Source: Pseudomonadota bacterium
GTDB taxonomy: Bacteria > Pseudomonadota > Gammaproteobacteria > Steroidobacterales > Steroidobacteraceae
Direction of reading: 5' to 3'
DNA length: 34,518 nucleotides
Assembly (NCBI GenBank): GCA_963204795.1
Contig: CAUJHX010000165.1
Coordinates: 1 to 34,518, forward strand
The notes under the pieces were generated by a model. That model made no database searches and was not told the origin of the DNA. It saw only the letters and a list, made by a program, of their open reading frames with translations. Below, in pieces: positions 7,257-13,649 of this stretch. The position numbers and the translations under genes were made by a program. The number at the start of each line of letters is the position of its first letter. The first letter of the stretch is position 1.

Positions 7257-8059
7257 AGGTGTCCTGCGGCGGTCGCCGCGAGATGTGGAAAACGACGCCA
7301 TTCGGCTATCCACTTGGTCGCCACTTCGCGCGGCCCCGAAGCGATGATCACCTGAGGGTTGCGCGCGAGCGCCGCTTCCACACTGAGAGACGGCGCAGCG
7401 ACGCGCTCGCTTGCAAACGCGTTCGTTGCACCACAGGTCGCGAGAGCGTCGGTCACGATGTGCGAGCCTCCGATCGAGTAGATGGGGTGACTCCACACCT
7501 GGTACAGCACTGTGAGCCGTTCGCGCCCCTCATGAGTTGCGCGCAGTTCGGTGAGGCGATCACGAAGCCGCGCCGCTTCGCGCTCCGCGGCCACCTCGGT
7601 GCCGGCGAGGCGCCCGAGCCGCGCGATGCTCGGCGCGATGTCGGCGAGGCGCGTGAAGCGCGTCGTGTAGACAGGCAGGCCAAGCCCGCGTACGCGATCG
7701 ATCATGAGAGGCGAGGTGATCGCCTCGGTGACGACTACGACATCGGGTCGCAGCGCCAGCAGCCGCTCGAGATCGATCGATTGCAGGTCACCCAGGCGCG
7801 GCACGCGCTTTGCGGCGGCCGGCTCGTCCGCGAACTGGATGGTCGCGATGACCCGATCGCCGGCACCGGCTGCAAAGAGCAGTGCCGTGGCACCCGGGGC
7901 GAGTGCCACAATGCGCTGCGCTGGCGTGGCGAGCTGCAGCGCACGGCCGGTGTCATCGACGATCGGCAGATGCGAAAAAGCCGATGCGGCGTCCTTCGCC
8001 GCACCGGCTTGCGAGAGCAGGAGCGCGAGCCACGCCGCAGCGAAGATCCGCCACGACAT
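7160..8059 (-). CDS. BtuF-like periplasmic substrate-binding protein (cobalamin, heme or siderophore class), 299 aa
   Basis: The protein belongs to the class III periplasmic binding fold (Peripla_BP_2) used by ABC importers of vitamin B12, heme and ferric siderophores. The start chosen, ATG at 8059, gives a clear signal peptide (MSWRIFAAAWLALLLSQAGA) and leaves 17 bases after the HiPIP stop; a longer frame to 8113 would overlap that gene. Family segments include RIVALAPGATALLFAAGAG, the RLGDLQSIDLERLLALRPDV-type first-domain helix, and the late HLYVFDDPRLDRMGPGAI segment. No permease or ATPase gene is adjacent, so it may serve a transporter elsewhere or work with the nearby TonB receptor. Co-transcription with HiPIP behind a Fur-box-like site favours an iron or heme role, but cobalamin is the usual annotation for such proteins. 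Confidence 0.8.
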   Translation of the reverse strand: MSWRIFAAAWLALLLSQAGAAKDAASAFSHLPIVDDTGRALQLATPAQRIVALAPGATALLFAAGAGDRVIATIQFADEPAAAKRVPRLGDLQSIDLERLLALRPDVVVVTEAITSPLMIDRVRGLGLPVYTTRFTRLADIAPSIARLGRLAGTEVAAEREAARLRDRLTELRATHEGRERLTVLYQVWSHPIYSIGGSHIVTDALATCGATNAFASERVAAPSLSVEAALARNPQVIIASGPREVATKWIAEWRRFPHLAATAAGHLYVFDDPRLDRMGPGAIDATAGLCRVLDTARR

Positions 8060-8076
8060 GGAGCGTCGCTGCGATA

Positions 8077-8427
8077 TCAGGCCGTACCTGGCTTCTTGGC
8101 CCAGACGCTGCACCAGCCGTTCGCGTTGACGAGCTTCTTCGGGAAGATGTTGCAGGGCCGCCAGGTGTCACCGTCCTTGCCCGTGATCTGCAGGCAGTTC
8201 GCGCAGTGTTGGCCGGGCTTGAAGGTCGGGCTCTTCTTTGGGTCGACCAGCTTCACGTCGTGCACATAGTGCAGTGCGGCCGCCTGGGGATCCTTCTCGT
8301 CGAGATGCGGAAATGCCGCAGGCGCTGTCTGGGCCTTCGCCACCGCGGCGACACCCGCGAGGCCAGCTGCCGTGGTCACAGTCACACCCAGCAACTGCCG
8401 GCGAGTGAGTCGTTCGTTTGAATTCAT
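8077..8427 (-). CDS. High-potential iron-sulfur protein (HiPIP), 116 aa
   Basis: HiPIPs are small periplasmic [4Fe-4S] electron carriers, typical of purple and aerobic proteobacteria, linking the bc1 complex to oxidases or reaction centres. The four cluster ligands are visible in family spacing: C75-x2-C78, C92 (RPCNIFP) and C106 (NGWCSVW). The N-terminus has a Tat signal (RRQLLG at 9-14 followed by a hydrophobic stretch to about residue 32), as expected for folded export. The start at 8427 is preceded by GAGG about 9 bases away on the minus strand. The BtuF-like gene follows 17 bases downstream on the same strand. A Fur-box-like site lies about 70 bases upstream. Confidence 0.93.
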   Translation of the reverse strand: MNSNERLTRRQLLGVTVTTAAGLAGVAAVAKAQTAPAAFPHLDEKDPQAAALHYVHDVKLVDPKKSPTFKPGQHCANCLQITGKDGDTWRPCNIFPKKLVNANGWCSVWAKKPGTA

Positions 8428-8495
8428 CAGAAAACCTCAGAGGACGGGGAGAGGGGACGCGCATGATACGCGCACCAGCCGTGCCCGGCCGCGAA

Positions 8496-8510
8496 TGAGA
8501 ATGATTCATA
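8496..8510 (-). promoter_or_regulatory. Fur-box-like site upstream of the HiPIP gene
   Basis: The plus strand reads TGAGAATGATTCATA, matching 11 of 15 positions of the 7-1-7 Fur consensus TGATAATnATTATCA. It sits directly after the amidohydrolase stop and 69 bases before the HiPIP start, where a promoter would be expected. This suggests iron-responsive control of HiPIP and the BtuF-like gene, separate from the upstream block. Confidence 0.5.
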
Positions 8511-10145
8511 TCAACGGCCTCTGAACGCGATCTCGCCGCCGATCACGGTCATCACGACGCGCGTGGCGAGGATCCTCTCCTCCGGTACCGTCATCAGGTC
8601 CTGCGACAGCACCGTGAAATCCGCGAGCTTGCCGACCTCGAGCGTGCCGCGATCCTGATCTTCGAATGCCGCGTACGCCGGCGCCGAGGTGAGCATGCGC
8701 AGCGCGGCGGCGCGCGACACGCGCTCTTCGCGATGCCAGTTGTCATCGGCAAAACCATCGAGCGAACGTCGCACGGTGGCCGCGTAGAACTCCTGGATCG
8801 GATCGCCGCGCTCGACCGGCGCGTCGGTACCCGCCGCAACGATCGCGCCGGAATCAATGAGGCTTCGCCAGGCGTACGCGCCCTGCAGGCGCTCGGGCCC
8901 GAGGCGCGCCGGCGCGAAATAGAGATCGCTGATCGCGTGTGAAGGCTGCATCGAGGCAATCACGCCGAGCGATGTGAAACGCGGCAGATCCGCAGGAGCG
9001 AGAATCTGTGCATGCTCGACGCGCCAGCGTGGCTCTGCAACCGCGCGCGCATCCCGCGGCACCTCCTTGAAGGCGCGTTCATAAAGATCGAGGACGAGTC
9101 GGTTGGCACGATCGCCGATTGCATGCGTCTCGATCTGGATACCCCGCCGCAGTGCCTCCGTCAGGACGGGGAACAACTGCACCTCGGTGTTGAGCAGCAG
9201 TCCCGTGCTCCGGGGTGCATCGCTGTAAGGAGCGAGCAGTGCCGCACCACGCGAGCCGAGCGCACCATCCATGTAGAGCTTGATGGTGCGCACGGTGAGG
9301 CGGTCGTCGCACGGCTTGCGCGCAACGCCGCCGGCCAGCAGCTGCTGCGCATCCTCGCCCGGGCCACTGATGGCTTCATGAAGTCGCAGCTGGATCCGGC
9401 CCTCGCGATAGAGGGTGCAGAGCCGTTCGACTTCCGCGAGCGTGCCGCCCGCGCTCTGCAGCTGCGTCCAGCCGAGGCGCACACTGCGCGCGGCGCCCAG
9501 CTCGAGCGCGCGCAGTTCGTCTGCTTCCGTGGGCGGCGGCACAAGCCTGCCGACGAGGGCCACGGCGGTGTCGATCAGCATCCCCGTCGGCGCGCCCGCT
9601 TCGTCGCGCAGGATCTGCCCGCCCACGGGATCGGTCGTGCTGGCATCAATGCCGGCGAGTTCGAGCGCCCGGCTGTTGGCCACAGCGGAATGGCTGTCTG
9701 CGCGCATCAGCAGGACGGGTCGATCCCGGACGACCGCATCGAGAGCCGCGCGCGTCGGAAACCCGGCAGGCTGCCAGCGCGACTCGATCCAGCCGCGGCC
9801 CGTGATCCACGGCGAGGTGGTGCTGGCCGCGCGCGCGGCCAGCTTGCGCTGCAACTCCACGAGGCTCGTCGTGCCCTCGAGATCGAACTCGAGTTCGCGA
9901 AACCCGATGCCGGAGAGGTGGGCATGCGCGTCGGTGAAGCCTGGAATGACTGTCGCCCGAGCCAGATCGACGCGCAGTGCACCTTTCGGCGCTCGCCGCA
10001 GCGCCTTCACGCCCGGCCCGATATAACTGATGCGCCCACCCTCGACGACGATCGCGTCCGCCCCCTTCGGCTGGTCCGCGCCAGTATGGAGATTGGCGTT
10101 GAAGAAGACGGCCGCTTCGAGTGCGGCAACTGCGAGCAGGCTCAT
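8511..10145 (-). CDS. Exported metal-dependent amidohydrolase (Amidohydrolase_3, YtcJ-like), 544 aa
   Basis: The protein is a member of the amidohydrolase superfamily. The metal-binding HxH is H74-A-H76 in PGFTDAHAHLSG, followed by YtcJ-like features: ITGRGWIESRW, LMRADSHSAVANSRAL, IKLYMDGALGSRGAALL, ETHAIGDRANRLVLDLYE, WRVEHAQIL, AAGTDAPVE (the catalytic Asp region) and the C-terminal LEVGKLADFTVLSQDL. Members hydrolyse C-N bonds in amides, carbamates or N-acyl compounds; the substrate here is unknown. A hydrophobic start (MSLLAVAALEAAVFFNANL) may be a weak signal peptide or the first beta-strand. It starts 15 bases after the DmeF stop on the same strand, so it is probably the last gene of the feo-dmeF transcript. 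Confidence 0.9.
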   Translation of the reverse strand: MSLLAVAALEAAVFFNANLHTGADQPKGADAIVVEGGRISYIGPGVKALRRAPKGALRVDLARATVIPGFTDAHAHLSGIGFRELEFDLEGTTSLVELQRKLAARAASTTSPWITGRGWIESRWQPAGFPTRAALDAVVRDRPVLLMRADSHSAVANSRALELAGIDASTTDPVGGQILRDEAGAPTGMLIDTAVALVGRLVPPPTEADELRALELGAARSVRLGWTQLQSAGGTLAEVERLCTLYREGRIQLRLHEAISGPGEDAQQLLAGGVARKPCDDRLTVRTIKLYMDGALGSRGAALLAPYSDAPRSTGLLLNTEVQLFPVLTEALRRGIQIETHAIGDRANRLVLDLYERAFKEVPRDARAVAEPRWRVEHAQILAPADLPRFTSLGVIASMQPSHAISDLYFAPARLGPERLQGAYAWRSLIDSGAIVAAGTDAPVERGDPIQEFYAATVRRSLDGFADDNWHREERVSRAAALRMLTSAPAYAAFEDQDRGTLEVGKLADFTVLSQDLMTVPEERILATRVVMTVIGGEIAFRGR

Positions 10146-10160
10146 GGCAACGCCTTTCTT

Positions 10161-11141
10161 TCAGGATGCGCCCGGCTGCGCGTCGTGGTCCGGGCAACGA
10201 TGCGGCTCAATCGACACGTGAACGATCTGCGGCAGGTGCGCGAGTCGCTGCTTGTAGATTTCCGGCTCGAGCGGCACCTCGGTAACCAGCGAGACGATGG
10301 CCGCGTGGCGCCCGGGTCCGACCCGCCACAGATGCAGGTCATTCACCTTCTCGTCGCCGACCTCGATCGCTGCGCGCACGGCGCGCGCCAGCCCCGGATC
10401 ACCCGCGGCATCGAGCAACACCGCGCCCGTGTCACGCATCAGGCCCACCGCCCAGCGCGCGATCACGAATGCGCCCGCGAGCCCGATCGCGGGATCGAGC
10501 CATACCCACCCCAGCCAGCGTCCGAGAACGAGCGCCACGATCGCCGCGATCGACGTCAGCGCATCAGCGAGCACGTGCAGATAAGCGGCGCGCAGATTCT
10601 GGTCGACCGCGGATTCACGCGGATGCGCGCCAGCGGCATCGCCATGTTCATGGTGGTCGTCGTCGTGGTCGTCTCCATGACCGTGACCGGAGCCGAGCAA
10701 CAGTGCGCTGACGAGATTCACGGCGAGGCCGAGCACCGCGACGGCAATGGCTTCCGCGAACGCGATCGTGACCGGCAGGAACATGCGCTGCACCGATTCG
10801 ATCGCGATGAAAAGCGCGGCGCCACCCATGATCAGCGCGCTCGAGAAGCCGGCGAGGTCGCCGACCTTGCCGGTACCGAAGCTGAAACGCGCATTGCGCG
10901 CGTGGCGACGCGCAAAGGCATAGGCGAGACCCGCGATGGCGAGCGCGCCCGCGTGCGTCCCCATGTGCCAGCCGTCGGCGAGCAGCGCCATCGAACCGAA
11001 GAGCGTGCCGCCAATGATCTCGCCGACCATCATCGCGAGCGTCAACGCAACGACCCACCAGGTGCGCCGCGCGTTGCGGTCGTGGTGCTCGCCGAGATAG
11101 ATGTGCTCGTGCTCGAGCTGCTCAGTGCGGTGTTCGTGCAT
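10161..11141 (-). CDS. dmeF: Cation diffusion facilitator, DmeF-type Co/Ni(/Fe) exporter, 326 aa
   Basis: This inner-membrane antiporter expels divalent metals in exchange for protons. The N-terminus with EHEHIYLGEHHDRNARRTWW is characteristic of the DmeF subfamily. Six membrane helices follow, with metal-site residues D56 and H59 (LADGWHMGTHAG) in the second and H189-x3-D193 (HVLADAL) in the fifth. A His/Asp-rich loop at 152-167 (GHGHGDDHDDDHHEHG) lies between helices 4 and 5. The C-terminal cytosolic domain (about 245-326) carries further His and Cys (PHRCPDHDAQ). The start at 11141 is chosen because the family N-terminus begins there; it overlaps the preceding small gene by 20 bases. Its position in a feo transcript suggests it relieves metals co-imported with iron. 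No DmeR regulator is seen. Confidence 0.9.
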   Translation of the reverse strand: MHEHRTEQLEHEHIYLGEHHDRNARRTWWVVALTLAMMVGEIIGGTLFGSMALLADGWHMGTHAGALAIAGLAYAFARRHARNARFSFGTGKVGDLAGFSSALIMGGAALFIAIESVQRMFLPVTIAFAEAIAVAVLGLAVNLVSALLLGSGHGHGDDHDDDHHEHGDAAGAHPRESAVDQNLRAAYLHVLADALTSIAAIVALVLGRWLGWVWLDPAIGLAGAFVIARWAVGLMRDTGAVLLDAAGDPGLARAVRAAIEVGDEKVNDLHLWRVGPGRHAAIVSLVTEVPLEPEIYKQRLAHLPQIVHVSIEPHRCPDHDAQPGAS

Positions 11142-11385
11142 CGCGCGGCTTGGCGCCGGCATTTGCAGGGTTGGCGGGACAGCCACCACAGCCGCCCCCG
11201 AGGCCCTTTGCAGCCCGGCGCACAAGCGGTGCCATGATGCCGCGCCCGAGCCGTCCCGCAAACCCCTTGGCCGGAAACGCATCGTGCAGTGCCTGAACCG
11301 CGGTGTGGCGCGGCCGCGCGGGCATGAGCTGCCACACGACCGAGACCACGGCGAGCACGACGATCACGGCAACCAGCGCGTTCAT
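11122..11385 (-). CDS. Small Cys-containing membrane protein linked to FeoB (DUF6587-like), 87 aa
   Basis: One transmembrane helix (LVAVIVVLAVVSVVWQL, about residues 4-20) is followed by a basic region and a Gly/Cys motif GLGGGCGGCPANP with C66 and C69. Small membrane proteins with a terminal C-x2-C next to feoB are common and replace FeoC in many proteobacteria. Their role is not settled; iron transfer or FeoB assembly is suggested. The ATG overlaps the FeoB stop by four bases (ATGA at 11385-11382), so the two are translationally coupled. The gene end overlaps the DmeF start. The DUF6587 name is from memory of the family. Confidence 0.75.
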   Translation of the reverse strand: MNALVAVIVVLAVVSVVWQLMPARPRHTAVQALHDAFPAKGFAGRLGRGIMAPLVRRAAKGLGGGCGGCPANPANAGAKPRDARTPH

Positions 11386-13271
11386 GCGGAGAGCGCGAGC
11401 GTGACGCGCCAGGTGATGAAGGAGGCGAGGTAGGCAAGCGCGAAGAGGTAGCCCGCCATGATCAGCGGATAACGCCACGATTGCGTCTCCCGCTTCACGA
11501 CTGCGAGCGTCGAGAGGCACTGCGGCGCGAAGATGTACCAGGCGAGCAGCGAGAGCCCGGTCCCGAGGCTCCAGGTCGATGAGATCACCGGCAGCAGTGC
11601 ACTTTCGAGCGCCGCATCGCTCGCGGACATCGCGTAGACGGTGCCGAGCGCGCTCACCGCCACTTCGCGCGCGGCAAGCCCCGGCACCAGCGCGACGGCG
11701 ATCTGCCAGTTGAAGCCGATCGGCGCGAATACGACATGCAATGCGCGCCCCAGCATGCCGGCGAAGCTGTATTCAATCGCAGGCCCGGTGGCACCCGGCG
11801 GCGGCGCCGGGTAACTCGAGAGGAACCACAACACGATCATCAACGAAAGGATGATGCCGCCGACGCGCCGCATGAAGATGCGCACGCGATCCCACAGCCC
11901 CATCGCAAGACTGCGCAGATCGGGCCACTGGTAATCGGGCAGTTCGAGCAGCAGTGGATGATAGCTGCGCTTCGACAGAAACCGCTTCATGACCCAGGCG
12001 ACGCCGAGGGCCGCGAGCACGCCCGCAAAGTACAGCGTGAACAGCACGAGGCCCTGGAGGTTGAACGGCCCGATCGCCCTCGCAGGTATGAAAGCCGCAA
12101 TGAGGAGTGCGTAAACGGGCAGTCGCGCCGAGCAGGTCATCAGGGGCGCAATCATGATCGTCGCGATACGGTCGCGCGCGCTCGGTATCGTGCGCGCGGC
12201 CATGATGCCGGGGATCGCGCACGCAAAGCTCGACAGGAGTGGAATGAAGGCGCGGCCCGAGAGGCCCACACCGCCCATCAACCGGTCGAGGAGATAGGCA
12301 GCGCGCGGCAGGTAACCGCTGTCCTCGAGCACGAGAATGAAGAAGAAAAGGATCAGGATCTGCGGCAGGAACACGATCACGCTGCCGACACCTGCAATGA
12401 TGCCGTTGACGAGGAGACTCTGCAGCGCTCCCGCCGGCAGGATCCCCCCCACCCAGGCGCCGAAGGCGCCGACGCCGGACTCGATCAGGTCCATGGGCCA
12501 TTCAGCCCAGCTGAATACCGCCTGAAATACCAGAAACAGCACCGCCCCGAGCACGAGCATGCCGGCAGCAGGGTGCATCAGGATCGCGTCCGCGCGCGCC
12601 GCCGCGCGCGTGCGCAGCGGCTCGCGATAGCCAACTTCAGCGAGCATCTGCGGCACGAGCTGCTGGGTCCGCTCGGTCTGCGCACGATCCGGCGCCAGAT
12701 CGCAGACTGCGCCACCTTCCACCGCTGGCACGGGGCCGCGCGCCTCGAAGGAAGCGAGGCCCTGGATGAGCGCCTCGGCTCCGGCCGGCGCGATCGCCAC
12801 GGTCTCGATGACAGGCACGCCGAGAGCCGTCGCGAGCTTCGCGACATCGAGCCGGAATCCACGCTTTCTTGCGAGATCGCTCCGATTGAGAGCAACCACC
12901 ATCGGGTGACCGAGCCGTCTCACCTCCAGAATGAGGCGCAGCGAGAGAGGCATGTGCGTGGCGTCCGCGACGCACACGAGCACGTCGGGCTGGCGCTCGC
13001 CTGCAACCCGGCCCAGCACGACGTCACGGGTGATCGCCTCATCGAGCGTCGTTGGAGACAGGCTGTAGGCGCCTGGCAGGTCGAGCACCCTGTAGTGGCG
13101 TCCGTTGCGGTCGCGGAAGCCGCCTTCCTTGCGCTCGACCGTGACGCCCGGATAGTTCGCGACTTTCTGGCGGCTGCCGGTCAGCCGGTTGAAGAGCGCG
13201 GTCTTGCCACAGTTCGGCACACCGACGAGCGCGATGTGCAAGTCCGCCAGTTGCCGGTTGGCGGTATCCAT
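11382..13271 (-). CDS. feoB: Ferrous iron transporter FeoB, 629 aa
   Basis: FeoB imports Fe2+ across the inner membrane. The N-terminal G domain has G1 GVPNCGKT (17-24), the G2 region PGVTVE with T44, G3 DLPG (64-67) and G4 NRSD (129-132; most FeoB have NMxD). The membrane part follows from about residue 215, with the two gate-type repeats, for example EDSGYLPRAAYLLDRLMGGVGLSGRAFIPLL (here cited by its span about 330-360) and the SCARLPVYALL segment. The protein is shorter than the 773-residue E. coli form, as is usual in this group. The ATG at 13271 begins MDTANRQLADLHIALVG, 4 bases after the FeoA stop; a longer frame to 13457 only reads antisense-like low-complexity sequence. It is followed by the coupled small membrane protein. 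Confidence 0.95.
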   Translation of the reverse strand: MDTANRQLADLHIALVGVPNCGKTALFNRLTGSRQKVANYPGVTVERKEGGFRDRNGRHYRVLDLPGAYSLSPTTLDEAITRDVVLGRVAGERQPDVLVCVADATHMPLSLRLILEVRRLGHPMVVALNRSDLARKRGFRLDVAKLATALGVPVIETVAIAPAGAEALIQGLASFEARGPVPAVEGGAVCDLAPDRAQTERTQQLVPQMLAEVGYREPLRTRAAARADAILMHPAAGMLVLGAVLFLVFQAVFSWAEWPMDLIESGVGAFGAWVGGILPAGALQSLLVNGIIAGVGSVIVFLPQILILFFFILVLEDSGYLPRAAYLLDRLMGGVGLSGRAFIPLLSSFACAIPGIMAARTIPSARDRIATIMIAPLMTCSARLPVYALLIAAFIPARAIGPFNLQGLVLFTLYFAGVLAALGVAWVMKRFLSKRSYHPLLLELPDYQWPDLRSLAMGLWDRVRIFMRRVGGIILSLMIVLWFLSSYPAPPPGATGPAIEYSFAGMLGRALHVVFAPIGFNWQIAVALVPGLAAREVAVSALGTVYAMSASDAALESALLPVISSTWSLGTGLSLLAWYIFAPQCLSTLAVVKRETQSWRYPLIMAGYLFALAYLASFITWRVTLALSA

Positions 13272-13275
13272 GTCA

Positions 13276-13557
13276 TCACGCCAGCGTGACGAGGATGGCC
13301 GAAGCTTCCCGCCGACGCAGCGCGAAGGTCGAGCCGCGCACCCGGACGGCGAGCGGATCGCCGACCGGCCACATGGTCTCGACGACTTCGACTTCCACGC
13401 CGTGCACGAAACCGAGCTCGACCAGGCGCTGTCCGACGGTGGAGTGCAGCGCATCATCGATGACCGGGGTCTCGTCGAGTACGCAATGCACGAGCGCCCG
13501 CGCGCCGCGCGGCAATGCCGTCAGCGGAACGGGCAGCGCATGGGCGGCGACGCTCAT
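13276..13557 (-). CDS. feoA: FeoA-domain protein, ferrous iron transport, 93 aa
   Basis: FeoA is a small SH3-fold cytosolic partner needed for full FeoB activity. The sequence has the usual pattern: VGQRLVELGFVHGVEVEVVE at 41-60 corresponds to the family motif of R-L..LGF..G..V.V, then GDPLAVRVRGSTFALRRREASAILV. It is slightly longer than average because of an N-terminal extension of about 25 residues. It is the first gene of the feo transcript. No good ribosome-binding site precedes the ATG at 13557; the product may start a few codons later. Confidence 0.9.
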   Translation of the reverse strand: MSVAAHALPVPLTALPRGARALVHCVLDETPVIDDALHSTVGQRLVELGFVHGVEVEVVETMWPVGDPLAVRVRGSTFALRRREASAILVTLA

Positions 13558-13649
13558 GGAGCAAGTATCGGGCTAACGCGAATGCTTCGCAATTGCGGGC
13601 GAAGCGAAGCCTCGCAAGGGATGAATTGACTCATAAGAGCGACGATAAA
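13558..13649 (-). promoter_or_regulatory. feo upstream region with an inverted repeat
   Basis: This 92-base gap between the TonB receptor stop and feoA holds a short inverted repeat, GCGAATGCTTCGC at 13578-13590 (5-bp arms, 3-base centre), with a second GCGAA-rich stretch beside it. It matches the Fur consensus poorly (about 8 of 15), so regulation by Fur is possible but not shown. The receptor gene is on the same strand and could partly read through. Confidence 0.3.

Noticed and set aside
9012..11237. Long plus-strand open frame (741 codons) opposite the amidohydrolase and dmeF genes
   Set aside because: It is antisense to two genes with clear motifs, and its residues are Arg/His/Gln-rich low-complexity. 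Such frames are expected opposite coding DNA with high third-position GC.
11736..13289. Plus-strand open frame of 517 codons opposite feoB
   Set aside because: Antisense of FeoB, no domain and Arg/His/Glu-rich composition.
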